64,000 nt of DNA, taken from assembly GCF_016894445.1 (NCBI RefSeq), contig NZ_CP056775.1, positions 1,304,001 to 1,368,000 of the forward strand, given 5' to 3'. The notes under the pieces are model-generated. The model was not told the origin of the DNA. It did no database searches and was given only the letters and a program-made list of their open reading frames with translations. The DNA is from Dyadobacter sandarakinus (GTDB lineage: Bacteria; Bacteroidota; Bacteroidia; Cytophagales; Spirosomataceae). Both the position numbers and the translations under genes were made by a program. Below are positions 34,320-42,832 of the stretch, piece after piece; positions within the stretch are counted from its first letter, which is position 1; each line of letters begins with the position of its first letter.

Positions 34320-34796
34320 TGTTAAAGGATACTTGGCTACATCCTGCTGCCGCTCCTGCTCCCGTTTGATCATGTCGTGGGCTGCACCGATCTTGGTATG
34401 CTGCGCCAGGACGAGCTGGCGTACATCCGCCGGCAGTATCTCCGACCTCGCAGCTTCGTCGTAGGCTTTTCTGGCGGCATCTTCACCTGCCATCGCATTA
34501 TCCAGCACAGCCAGTCTGTTATCCGTGGTAAATACCGCACGTACGTCCATCCATGCACGGTAAAGTTTCCCCGACAGCATGGTACCTGTTGCCGGTTCTC
34601 CGCCCAGCTGTGTTACCTGTGCTTTCAGGTCGGTCAGGAAAGACCTGCTGTCGTCGGCGAAGCTGCGGAACAATGCACGCAGGTCGTTTTCAATTTCCTT
34701 GGTTTCATCATAAGCCTTTTCATACCCGGCGATCCGGTCGTTATTGATCAGGATCAGGTCGTTTAATACCTCGATCACTTCTGCATTTTGTGACAT
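34314..34796 (-). CDS. PA2169-family four-helix-bundle protein (DUF2383)
   Basis: A 160-residue, all-helical, soluble protein. The opening VIEVLNDLILINNDRIAGYE and the later RAVFTTDNRLAVLDNAMAGED are typical of DUF2383, a ferritin-like bundle. Conserved Glu/His (GYEKA, AGEDAARKAY, AQHTKIGAAHD) could form a metal site, but the family has no assigned activity. It is often linked to stress conditions in related bacteria. It stands alone, with a terminator behind it and the permease gene 56 bases upstream. Confidence 0.85.
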   Translation of the reverse strand: MSQNAEVIEVLNDLILINNDRIAGYEKAYDETKEIENDLRALFRSFADDSRSFLTDLKAQVTQLGGEPATGTMLSGKLYRAWMDVRAVFTTDNRLAVLDNAMAGEDAARKAYDEAARSEILPADVRQLVLAQHTKIGAAHDMIKREQERQQDVAKYPLTT

Positions 34797-34852
34797 GATG
34801 GTTGGTTTTTAGTGATGCCCGTTATTCTAAATAACCATTCCAGCGGGCACTG

Positions 34853-37276
34853 CTACTCTGCGCGCAACGATCGCACCGGGTTCATCAATGCAGCCTTTAC
34901 CGACTGGAATGAAATCGTCAGGAGCGCAACGACCACCGCGAGTATACCAGCTACAGCAAACATCCACCAGGCTATTTCCGTACGATAGGCAAAGTCCCGC
35001 AGCCAGTAATCCATCAGCCACCAGGCCACAGGCACTGCCAGCACAATGGCAATGCCTACCAGTTTGAGAAAATCTTTGGAAAGCAATGCGACGATGCCCG
35101 CCACCGATGCTCCCAGTACTTTACGCACCCCGATCTCTTTTGTGCGCTGCTCAGCAGTAAAAGTAGCAAGGCCAAACAGTCCGAGGCAGGCAACAAAGAC
35201 AGTCAGTCCTGCGAATATGCCTAGTATCTCAGCCGTTTTCTGCTCCGCTTTATAGGTTTCGTTGAAGCGCTCATCCAGGAATGAGTAGGTAAAGGGAAGG
35301 TCGGGTTTGAAGGTGTTCCATGACTGCTGCACTTTCGAAATTAGTCCCGGAACATCATCTGTTTTGATCTTCGCGATCATCGTTCCGGCGCCCCGGCTGA
35401 GTACCATCACGAGGGGAGTAATGGCTTCGTGCATGGATTTAAAATGAAAATCCTCAACAACCCCGATCACGTGGAGTGTGTATTTGGTCCCGTCATTCTC
35501 CTGACGGGTTACCTGAGCATTCAGCGGATCTTTGGTCAGGCCCAGCAGCTTTGCAGCGGTCTGGTTGAGGATGATCGCTGTGGAGTCGGTTGCAAATGCT
35601 TTCGAAAAGTTGCGCCCTGCTGCGATGTTCATGCCGAGGGTGGGTACATATTGCTCGTCAACCTCGTACCGGAGCGTCTTGACCGTTTTTTCCGGACTTT
35701 TATCCGATGAAATCATGAAGTTGTTATTGGACGAGGGACCCGCTGGAAGAAAGCCCGAGCTACTGATGCTGACAATGCGGCTATCGGCCTGCAAAGCTTC
35801 CCTGAAGGCTTCCTGATTAGATCCCAGCGCCCAGGTATCCGGAATGACGAGCACCTGACTTTTGTCATACCCCAGCTTTTTGTCCTGTATAAATTTGAGC
35901 TGCCGGTACACAACCGTAGTGCCGATAATCAGAATAATCGAGATACTGAACTGAACTACCACCAGCCCGCTTCTCAGTCCCAGGCTCCTGCCTGACCCCG
36001 TTGCAGAGCCGCCTTTCAGTACAACAAGCGGCTTGAAAGACGAGAGGAAAAGGGCAGGGTAACTACCCGCAGCGAAACCTACGAACAACCCGAAGAGTAC
36101 AAAGCAAAGTAGCAGCATAGGAACCATGCCGGGTGAAAATGCGAGTTCTTTTCCGGAAAGCCGGTTGAAGTAGGGCAGTGCCAGCAGGGCGATCCCGATA
36201 GCCAGCGCCATGGCGATGAACGTCACGACCATCGATTCAGTCAGGAATTGGAAGATTAGTTCTTTCTTCCTGGATCCCATTACTTTTCTCACCCCGATTT
36301 CCATCGCCCTTTTCGAAGAACCTGCCGTAGATAGATTCATGAAGTTGATACAGGCAATCACCAGCATGAAAATCGCCACGGCCGTAAAAATGTAGACGTA
36401 CTTGATGTCACCATTGTTTCCCAGATCATACTGGAAATCGGAATGCAGGTGAATGTCGGTAAGCGGCTGCAGGAAGAGGCCTATCTTATTGCCGCGTCTT
36501 TCAAATTCTTCATAGCTGGCGCCAAATGCCTGCTGGATCTGCGGACCCGCGTACTTTTTCATTGTAGCCGGGAGCTTAGCTTCCAGCTTTTTATAATCAT
36601 AATTTTCTGGCAGGAGCAGGTAGGTAAAAAACTCCGATTGCATCCATGTGGTCGATTTGGCTTCTTCCATTCCATTGAGTGAAGCCAGCAGGTCATAATG
36701 AAAATGGGAATTCCGGGGCATATCCTTAAAGACACCCGCTACTTTCAACTTCAATGTCGAACCTTTAAAGCCGATCAGTTTACCTATGGGGTCCTGCGTA
36801 CCAAAGTATTTCGCGGCAGCTTGCTCGCTCAGCACAATGGCGTTGGGATCTGCAAGTGCGGTACTGGGATCACCTTTGATAAATGGCAGCGTAAACATTT
36901 CAAAAAAGTTGGGATCAACATGCGCAAGCTTGTCGCCGGTAAACGGCTGGTTATCGACGATCACAAGTGGGAATCCGCTCTGGCGGAGGCGCGTGGAGGC
37001 TTGTACCTCCGGGTAGTCGGCTTTGAGCGCAGCAGCTACCGGAGGCATTACGTGCGACTCATTGAACTTGCCGCCTGCCATGTGCCCCTTGAACACCACC
37101 CGCACGATCCGGTCTGCATGGTCGTTGAACCGGTCGAAGCTCAGCTCGTCGAAAACGTAAAGGCCCATCAGCATGCAGGATGCCAGTCCAATGGCCAGCC
37201 CGACAATGTTGATAGCCGAAAATGAACGCTGCCGGAGTAAGTTGCGCCACGCAATTTTGAAGTAGTTTCTGATCAT
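34853..37276 (-). CDS. MacB/FtsX-type ABC transporter permease
   Basis: An 807-residue fused permease with two repeats, each made of a periplasmic MacB-like core domain and FtsX membrane helices. It starts MIRNYFKIAWRNLLRQRSFS (the usual amphipathic lead-in). Helices are at about 20-42, 285-310, 340-365, 380-405, 430-450, then 685-710, 735-760 and 770-790. FtsX signatures are STAGSSKRAMEIGVRKVMGS and TAEQRTKEIGVRKVLGA. No ATPase gene is adjacent, as is common for these Bacteroidota permeases. The family couples ATP use to extrusion or mechanical signalling in the periplasm. Palindromes upstream may be operators. Confidence 0.9.
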   Translation of the reverse strand: MIRNYFKIAWRNLLRQRSFSAINIVGLAIGLASCMLMGLYVFDELSFDRFNDHADRIVRVVFKGHMAGGKFNESHVMPPVAAALKADYPEVQASTRLRQSGFPLVIVDNQPFTGDKLAHVDPNFFEMFTLPFIKGDPSTALADPNAIVLSEQAAAKYFGTQDPIGKLIGFKGSTLKLKVAGVFKDMPRNSHFHYDLLASLNGMEEAKSTTWMQSEFFTYLLLPENYDYKKLEAKLPATMKKYAGPQIQQAFGASYEEFERRGNKIGLFLQPLTDIHLHSDFQYDLGNNGDIKYVYIFTAVAIFMLVIACINFMNLSTAGSSKRAMEIGVRKVMGSRKKELIFQFLTESMVVTFIAMALAIGIALLALPYFNRLSGKELAFSPGMVPMLLLCFVLFGLFVGFAAGSYPALFLSSFKPLVVLKGGSATGSGRSLGLRSGLVVVQFSISIILIIGTTVVYRQLKFIQDKKLGYDKSQVLVIPDTWALGSNQEAFREALQADSRIVSISSSGFLPAGPSSNNNFMISSDKSPEKTVKTLRYEVDEQYVPTLGMNIAAGRNFSKAFATDSTAIILNQTAAKLLGLTKDPLNAQVTRQENDGTKYTLHVIGVVEDFHFKSMHEAITPLVMVLSRGAGTMIAKIKTDDVPGLISKVQQSWNTFKPDLPFTYSFLDERFNETYKAEQKTAEILGIFAGLTVFVACLGLFGLATFTAEQRTKEIGVRKVLGASVAGIVALLSKDFLKLVGIAIVLAVPVAWWLMDYWLRDFAYRTEIAWWMFAVAGILAVVVALLTISFQSVKAALMNPVRSLRAE

Positions 37277-37320
37277 TGAGGTAATCGTTAAAAGTAAAAT
37301 TTATTTCAGGCTAACAGACA

Positions 37321-37334
37321 GCATTCAAGAATGC
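37321..37334. promoter_or_regulatory. Inverted repeat upstream of the permease
   Basis: GCATTC-aa-GAATGC, 6-bp arms, 45-58 bases before the permease ATG on the reverse strand. A candidate operator by position only. Confidence 0.35.
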
Positions 37335-37355
37335 GTTATAATCTGGTATTATGCA

Positions 37356-37373
37356 ATGCATAGTTCTATGCAT
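37356..37373. promoter_or_regulatory. 18-bp palindrome upstream of the permease
   Basis: ATGCATAG-tt-CTATGCAT has perfect 8-bp arms, 80-97 bases before the permease ATG. The size and symmetry suit a dimeric repressor site. The binding protein is unknown. Confidence 0.45.
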
Positions 37374-37438
37374 AAAAGATATGCCAAATTGCTAAATGCC
37401 TGACTTTCAGAATATCGTTTCTTCGAGAAGCTAGCGCA

Positions 37439-37456
37439 ATGTCCGCTTACGGACAT
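37439..37456. promoter_or_regulatory. 18-bp inverted repeat upstream of the permease
   Basis: ATGTCCG-ctta-CGGACAT has perfect 7-bp arms with a 4-base centre. It may be a regulator site or a small hairpin. Confidence 0.4.
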
Positions 37457-37626
37457 CAACCGCACGAATTTGTGCAGCACTTTCTCTGATTGGGCCGGAT
37501 AAAGATTGAGGATGCGAAACCAGGAAGGATAAAGTCAGACCTGTCTCTCAGAAGGAAGGCGGGAAGGTGCTGATGCTCAAAGAAGTGCGGGGAGACCTGG
37601 AAGCACTTCACGACTTGCGCGAAGAA

Positions 37627-37657
37627 GAAAAACGCGGAGACCGGGACCGGCCTCCGC
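37627..37657 (-). terminator. Rho-independent terminator of the GH95 gene
   Basis: On the reverse strand GCGGAGGCCGG pairs with CCGGTCTCCGC (one G-U pair, 2-base loop) and is followed by GTTTTT. It starts ten bases after the GH95 stop. Confidence 0.8.
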
Positions 37658-37666
37658 ATCGTGCAT

Positions 37667-40210
37667 TTATTTTAATCTGAAAACATATTCCTTGCCTGCC
37701 TCCGTAGGGAAGTCATATTGTGTCCGGCCTTTCATCAGGTTGGTATCTTCGGCGGTTTGCAGGGCTGCAATCCGGTAAAAATCATTTGCATTGGTGCCGG
37801 CGCCGCGCTTCAAGCCTGCTTTTCCGGCGGCTTTCAGCGGATTGGGTACATTCACCCGGCAGTTGCCGCCCAGCGCTGAGCGGATTTTCAGCTCAGAAAT
37901 CTTCCCTTTTTCCCAAACGATATCCACCTCAAAGCCTCCGCGCGCTTTCAGTCCTTTCACTGAGCCGGATTGCCACACGTCAGGAACAGCGGGCAGTACA
38001 TTCAGCATACCGTCATGGCTTTGCAGGAGCATTTCATTGATTCCGGACGTGCCCCCAAAATTACCGTCGATCTGAAAAGGCGGGTGCGCATCGAGCATGT
38101 TAGGGTAGGTACCACCTCCGTTTGTATAATTGGTACCTTCCGCACCGGTGAGTTTCAGCTGTTCACGGATAAGCTTGTAGGCATGATTCCCGTCCAGCAG
38201 CCGCGCCCATACATTGATTTTCCAGCCTTTGCTCCATCCGGTACCGCCATCGCCGCGTAGTTCCATGGTCTTCCTCACTGCATTTGCAAAGTTCATGGTG
38301 TAAACCGGCGAAATCTGCCGGCCCGGAAACAGTCCGAACAGGTGTGAAATATGCCGGTGCTCGGGCTCGGCCTCGTCAAAATCTTTGTACCACTCCTGAA
38401 GATTGCCCTTCTTGCCGATCTGCAGTGGAAACAGTTTGCTTCGCTTTTCAATGAGGGTTTGGCGGAAATCCGGGTCGATACCCAGCTTTTCGGAGGCTTC
38501 GATCAGGTTGGTAAAAAGGTCCCAGATGATGGACATATCCATGGTGGTGGCTACGCTTACCGAACCTTTGTAGCCTTTATCCGTGATGAAAATGTTTTCG
38601 GGAGAAGTAGCCGGTGCAGTTACCAGTTTGCCCTTTTTGTCTTCGATAAGCCAGTCGATGCAGAATTCGGCGGAGGACTTCATGAGCGGATAGGCAGTTT
38701 TGAGGAGATAATCCTTGTTGCCGGTAAACTGGTAGTGTTCCCACAAATGCTGGCAGAGCCAGGCGCCGCCCATCGGCCAGTTGGCCCACGACGGACTGCC
38801 GCTCACAGGGTTTGTTGTTGCCCAGATGTCCGAGTTGTGGTGCAGTACCCAGCCTTTTGCATTATAAAAATTCTTTGCAGTTTCAGTCCCGGTTTTTGCA
38901 ACGTGGCCGATCAGCTCGATCAATGGATCATGCAGTTCGGAGAGGTTCGCACTTTCCACCATCCAGTAGTTCATCTGGGTATTGATGTTGGTGGTAAAAT
39001 TGCTGCTCCATGGCGGCCGCAGTTCGTGGTTCCATATTCCCTGCAAATTAGCCGCAATACCACCCGGCCGCGAGCTGGAAATGAGCAGGTACCGTCCGAA
39101 CTGGTAGTACAGGGCTTCGAGGCCGTTATCATCGGCGCCTTCCGCATATTGTCTCAGGCGATCATCGGTCGGCAGCTCGTTTGTTTTACTTCCGAGACGA
39201 AGGTCTACCCGGTTGAAAAGCTTTTGATAATCCCTGATGTGATCCTGCCGGAGTATCTCGAAGGATTTGCCGGATGCCTTGCTCAGGTAGTCGCCTGCAA
39301 GCCGGGCTTCATCTTTACCCTCCTGATCAGGACATTTGTCAAAACCATTGAAACTGGTAGCTGCCGAAATAAGTATGGTGGCCTCGGAAGCATCTGCAAC
39401 ATGTACGCCCGCACTATCTGTTACCACGGTTCCATCCGCCAGCCTGACCATAAGCCGCAGCTCGAAGCGCATGCCCTTGCACCTGGCCGGATCGTTGTAG
39501 ATGATAGGCAGCTCCATGGTCTGCATGTAGCTGGGATCAGTATGCGAAGGTGCCTGGCCTTTCATTGCGATTTGGTCTTTGGCAACCACTACATTCTTAT
39601 AATAGAGCTGGCTTTGTGGTTTGATCGTAAACCGCAGCGCACCCTTCCGGCCGGCTGCCAGCCTGATCACCATCACCTGGTCTGGCGCCGACACAAACAG
39701 TTCGCGGGTAAAGTTCACGCCGTCTGCAGTGAAGCTGGTGCTGGCTACGGCATCTGAAATGTTGAGCTCACGACGGTAGTTGGTGACTTCTCCCGGGAAG
39801 TCCTGATTGATCAGGAGATCGCCGAGCGGCTCGTACGACTCGGTAAATACGCCCTGGATCTTTTGCGTGAGCTGCTCGGCAAGCTGGTAATCTTCGTTTT
39901 CAAGTGCCTTGCGCACATCGGCGAGGTACCGGGAAGCCATCGGGTTCGGATTTGTATTTACCGGCCCGCCTGACCACAGGGTTTCCTCGTTCAGCTGAAT
40001 CAGCTCTTCATCGGGCCTGCCAAAAACCATCGCACCGATACGCCCGTTGCCGATCGGCAGCGCCTCGTTCCAATTCCTGGCAGGCTGCTTGTACCAAAGT
40101 TTCAGATCGGGCTGGGCGCTGAGTGTTAGTGAAAATGTAAGACTGATAGCGACTACAGCCGGGACATACGCCCGGCGGCAGTCCAGGTTCGGAAAGATTT
40201 TTGAAAACAT
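37667..40210 (-). CDS. Glycoside hydrolase family 95 (alpha-L-fucosidase type)
   Basis: Starting at ATG 40210 gives 847 residues with a signal peptide (about 1-33, ...TLSAQ), so it acts in the periplasm or outside. The N-terminal domain has [12 protein letters not shown] and [11 protein letters not shown], typical of GH95. In the (alpha/alpha)6 barrel, residues matching the catalytic set of bifidobacterial AfcA are present: N408 and N410 in [11 protein letters not shown]538 in ATSPENIF, D715 in [10 protein letters not shown]. The family inverts and cleaves alpha-1,2-linked L-fucose; some members act on L-galactose in xyloglucan or pectin. No SusCD pair is adjacent. Confidence 0.92.
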   Translation of the reverse strand: MFSKIFPNLDCRRAYVPAVVAISLTFSLTLSAQPDLKLWYKQPARNWNEALPIGNGRIGAMVFGRPDEELIQLNEETLWSGGPVNTNPNPMASRYLADVRKALENEDYQLAEQLTQKIQGVFTESYEPLGDLLINQDFPGEVTNYRRELNISDAVASTSFTADGVNFTRELFVSAPDQVMVIRLAAGRKGALRFTIKPQSQLYYKNVVVAKDQIAMKGQAPSHTDPSYMQTMELPIIYNDPARCKGMRFELRLMVRLADGTVVTDSAGVHVADASEATILISAATSFNGFDKCPDQEGKDEARLAGDYLSKASGKSFEILRQDHIRDYQKLFNRVDLRLGSKTNELPTDDRLRQYAEGADDNGLEALYYQFGRYLLISSSRPGGIAANLQGIWNHELRPPWSSNFTTNINTQMNYWMVESANLSELHDPLIELIGHVAKTGTETAKNFYNAKGWVLHHNSDIWATTNPVSGSPSWANWPMGGAWLCQHLWEHYQFTGNKDYLLKTAYPLMKSSAEFCIDWLIEDKKGKLVTAPATSPENIFITDKGYKGSVSVATTMDMSIIWDLFTNLIEASEKLGIDPDFRQTLIEKRSKLFPLQIGKKGNLQEWYKDFDEAEPEHRHISHLFGLFPGRQISPVYTMNFANAVRKTMELRGDGGTGWSKGWKINVWARLLDGNHAYKLIREQLKLTGAEGTNYTNGGGTYPNMLDAHPPFQIDGNFGGTSGINEMLLQSHDGMLNVLPAVPDVWQSGSVKGLKARGGFEVDIVWEKGKISELKIRSALGGNCRVNVPNPLKAAGKAGLKRGAGTNANDFYRIAALQTAEDTNLMKGRTQYDFPTEAGKEYVFRLK

Positions 40211-40276
40211 GTAAGTAAATGATGGTGAAAGCCGAAAATACAAGCTTTTTAGACCAAAAATCTACTTTACAGGCAT

Positions 40277-41254
40277 CTAAGAGCGTTTTTGTTGGTAACC
40301 CTGGTAGTGCGCAATGATATCCTGATCCGAAAATCTATACGCGGGATCCTTTTGTCCGAGGAAATATACGCCGCTGGCGGTATCCGCATTGAAACTTGCA
40401 GGCACCAACCTGTCAAACACCCGCAACCAGCTGAATAGAAGGGATATTGCAATCGCGAGCTTCTTATTCCTCGTCACGCCCCAGGCCAGGTAGCGTACAT
40501 TCCAGAGCAGCACGGTGCCGATTCCGGTGGAAAATCCCGAGTCAATTCTTTTGAAGTCTTTAAACAGCAGCCGGTGTCCGCTTTCGGTGAATCGGGTAAA
40601 GTCATACGGACCTTCATGGACAAACTGCATAAACGGTGTTTCTGCATACACAATGCCGCCGGGCCGCAGCACGCGCAAAATTTCGGAGGCTACCTTGTGC
40701 GGGTACATGACATGTTCAAGCACAGCCTGGATCCAGATACCATCCACCGAATTGTCGGCAATCGGCAGTGAATGTCCGTCGGCGATGAAATCGGTGTGCG
40801 GTGATGCATAAATGTCAAAAGAAAGTACCTCGGTTTGTGGAATCTGGTACAACCCGGCTGCACCGGTACCCACCGCGCCGCCGCCGATGACCAGGATCAG
40901 GGACTTTGCGGCATTACGACGGGGAAGGCTCTCGCTGAACTGCGTGAGGTTTCGCTTGGTGCTCCGGCCACTGCCCCAGAAGATTCTTTTGATTGTACTG
41001 TATTTTTCGTGTGAGCGCGGGATCAGACTTTCTCCGGCGGTAGCCAGGAGTTTTTGTTTGTCAAGGATCGTATGTCTGAAATCGACGAGAATCGGGATTT
41101 TTTGCTGGATAACCGGTAGCGGCTGAACATGATGTTCGCAGGCAATGTTTGTACAAAGCAGCGCACTGCTGTTTTCAAGTCTTGAGAAACACAGCGGACA
41201 TACAATGTGGCCCTTGGCAATGTGGTCATCGAGAACTGGCGTAAAATTGGGCAT
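40277..41254 (-). CDS. Class I SAM-dependent methyltransferase with N-terminal zinc-binding segment
   Basis: A 325-residue protein. The first 45 residues hold a zinc-ribbon-like set (CPLC near 19, then two more Cys and a His pair). The core covers about 115-270: LILVIGGGAVGTGAAGL (motif I), LSFDIYASPHTDFIADGHSLP, WIQAVLEHVMYPHKV, LRVLRPGGIVYAETPFM. The arrangement resembles proteins that methylate sugars or lipids in surface polysaccharide loci. The substrate is unknown. It is divergent from the AraC gene with 148 bases between. Confidence 0.82.
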   Translation of the reverse strand: MPNFTPVLDDHIAKGHIVCPLCFSRLENSSALLCTNIACEHHVQPLPVIQQKIPILVDFRHTILDKQKLLATAGESLIPRSHEKYSTIKRIFWGSGRSTKRNLTQFSESLPRRNAAKSLILVIGGGAVGTGAAGLYQIPQTEVLSFDIYASPHTDFIADGHSLPIADNSVDGIWIQAVLEHVMYPHKVASEILRVLRPGGIVYAETPFMQFVHEGPYDFTRFTESGHRLLFKDFKRIDSGFSTGIGTVLLWNVRYLAWGVTRNKKLAIAISLLFSWLRVFDRLVPASFNADTASGVYFLGQKDPAYRFSDQDIIAHYQGYQQKRS

Positions 41255-41390
41255 ACTTAATTTAATTGTGGGGTGATCCTTGAACCGGCGGTAATGTAGT
41301 CGTACAATGGGGCATCCCGGAAACGGTTAAACCTGAAAGTTACCGCGCGGCAGTGCTTACTTAGCAAGTGGTTCTTTTATTTGATTATAG

Positions 41391-41398
41391 TAACTTTG
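41391..41398 (+). promoter_or_regulatory. Putative -7 element directly before the AraC gene
   Basis: TAACTTTG matches TAnnTTTG exactly and ends four bases before the ATG at 41403, so the message could be leaderless. There is no good -33 TTG. Confidence 0.45.
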
Positions 41399-41402
41399 AT
41401 CC

Positions 41403-42305
41403 ATGAAAAATACCGAGACACTGGAAGATTTTTATCAGCATAAATTTAAATGGGTACCAGACAACCTGCAACAGGACATCGGCCATTTTAATGTATTTGG
41501 TTTCCAGCAGCATTGCGGGCTGAACACGACGCCGGTGAGTTACAGCAGGCGCGACTTTTACAAAGTAACGCTGATCCGCGGCAGGAACATCTACCATTAC
41601 GCAGATAAAAGTCTGGAAACGGACGGCTCCGCACTCATCTTCTTCAACCCGCAGGTGCCTTATACGTGGGAAGCTGCCAATGATTTTACCGAGGGGTATT
41701 TCTGCATTTTCAAGGAAGCTTTCATCACCGAGAAAATGCGTGTAAACCTGGCTTCGCTGCCCATGTTTGCGATCGGTGGTAAGCCGTCCTACCTGCTGAC
41801 GCAGGAGCAGGACGACCGCGTTAGCGCCATATTTTTAAGGATGCTTGAAGAAATCGGCTCCGACTACCAGTTCAAATATGACCTGCTCCGCAGCTACCTC
41901 ACCGAGCTGATCCACTATGCGCTGAAGCTGGAACCTTCCAACTCGCTTTTCCAGCATCCCAATGCAAATTCACGCATTACTTCGGTGTTTGTAGAGCTCC
42001 TCGAAAGACAGTTTCCGATCGAATCACCTTCACAGCGCTTCTCAATGCGGTCGGCCAATGATTTTGCCCGGCATCTTTCGGTACATGTTAATCATCTTAA
42101 CCGTGCCATCCGTGAAACCACCGGGAAAACAACTACGGCGCACATTGCCGAGCGGCTGGCCAGTGAGGCCAAAGCGCTGCTGAAACACACCAACTGGAAC
42201 GTTTCCGAAATCAGCTACAGTCTCGGGTTTGAAGAACCTGCGCACTTCAATAACTTCTTCAAGAAGCAGACGCATCAGACACCGTCATCTTTCCGGCTGG
42301 TTTGA
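41403..42305 (+). CDS. AraC-family transcriptional regulator
   Basis: A 300-residue regulator with an N-terminal cupin-like sensing domain (about 30-170; YTWEAANDFTEGYFCIFKEAF) and a C-terminal pair of helix-turn-helix motifs (about 200-300). The second motif carries the AraC signature: WNVSEISYSLGFEEPAHFNNF ends the conserved stretch before QTPSSFR. The inducer is unknown. Neighbours are a divergent methyltransferase and a convergent DUF5618 gene, so its targets may be elsewhere. Confidence 0.9.
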   Translation: MKNTETLEDFYQHKFKWVPDNLQQDIGHFNVFGFQQHCGLNTTPVSYSRRDFYKVTLIRGRNIYHYADKSLETDGSALIFFNPQVPYTWEAANDFTEGYFCIFKEAFITEKMRVNLASLPMFAIGGKPSYLLTQEQDDRVSAIFLRMLEEIGSDYQFKYDLLRSYLTELIHYALKLEPSNSLFQHPNANSRITSVFVELLERQFPIESPSQRFSMRSANDFARHLSVHVNHLNRAIRETTGKTTTAHIAERLASEAKALLKHTNWNVSEISYSLGFEEPAHFNNFFKKQTHQTPSSFRLV

Positions 42306-42326
42306 TTTTCGTAAGGTGGTATTTAC

Positions 42327-42366
42327 AAATGCAAACAGCAGGCCCGAAAGTCTGCTGTTTGCATTT
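42327..42366. terminator. Bidirectional terminator between the AraC and DUF5618 genes
   Basis: Perfect 15-bp stem AAATGCAAACAGCAG (42327-42341) with CTGCTGTTTGCATTT (42352-42366) and a 10-nt loop. It sits between convergent stops, with A/T-rich outer arms. Confidence 0.8.
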
Positions 42367-42381
42367 ATAAATCACGTAAGT

Positions 42382-42771
42382 CTATGCGTAGGACGTCGTA
42401 CGTTGCTCAACCCAGTTGATGATCTCTTCCGCGCGTTTCAGGCCGGACTTGGCAACATCAACATCACGGTTTCCATCATAACTCATAGACAAGTGCAGGA
42501 TATCATAAGCGATTCCAAAGTTGGTCAGTACTTTCTTATCCATTCCTGAGAGCTGCTCCCGGTACCAGGAAACATCCTTGCGCCCCTTCTTTTTTTCACC
42601 AAATAGAAAATCAAGAGCTACCAGCACGCCCGTATATGCAGCATGACCCGCAAGCTTTACGTATTTGGGATCCTGGTAATAGTCATCCTCCTTGCCTGCC
42701 TGCTCGCTGAGGATGGTCCTGGCATTGGCCAGATAACGTTTTGCCTCCTGAATCGAAATTCGTTTGCTCAT
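42382..42771 (-). CDS. DUF5618 family protein
   Basis: A 129-residue, all-helical, soluble protein starting MSKRISIQEAKRYLANARTI. The fold appears HEPN-like: a helical bundle with AAYTGVLVALDFLFG and GIAYDILHLSMSYDG. There is no R-x4-6-H ribonuclease motif, so toxin activity is not suggested. The family is common in Bacteroidota and has no assigned role. Its promoter overlaps the end of the efflux pump gene. Confidence 0.75.
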   Translation of the reverse strand: MSKRISIQEAKRYLANARTILSEQAGKEDDYYQDPKYVKLAGHAAYTGVLVALDFLFGEKKKGRKDVSWYREQLSGMDKKVLTNFGIAYDILHLSMSYDGNRDVDVAKSGLKRAEEIINWVEQRTTSYA

Positions 42772-42803
42772 AAGTTAGTGTGTTTGAAAGATGGTGATCC
42801 ATG

Positions 42804-42832
42804 CAAAAATATCAATTTTACACACTTTACAA
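42804..42832 (-). promoter_or_regulatory. Promoter of the DUF5618 gene, overlapping the 3' end of the RND pump gene
   Basis: On the reverse strand TTG (42830-42832), an 18-base spacer, then TATTTTTG (42804-42811), an exact -7 match, lie 33 bases before the ATG at 42771. The -33 part overlaps the last codons of the pump gene. Confidence 0.6.

Larger units (their letters stand above)
37277..37666. other. 390-base intergenic region with three inverted repeats
   Basis: No convincing gene. It holds the permease control region on the right flank of that gene, with inverted repeats at 37321-37334, 37356-37373 and 37439-37456, and the terminator of the GH95 gene at 37627-37657. A 67-codon reverse frame at 37456-37659 overlaps that terminator and has no protein-like features. 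Confidence 0.6.

Noticed and set aside
37456-37659. 67-codon reverse frame in the permease/GH95 gap
   Set aside because: It runs through the GH95 terminator and has no recognisable features.
38351-39757. 468-codon forward frame opposite the GH95 gene
   Set aside because: It is antisense to conserved catalytic regions of GH95. The length is explained by codon bias of the real gene on the other strand.
42382-42771. DUF5618 protein as a HEPN toxin with a hidden antitoxin
   Set aside because: It lacks the R-x4-6-H ribonuclease motif and has no paired nucleotidyltransferase gene.
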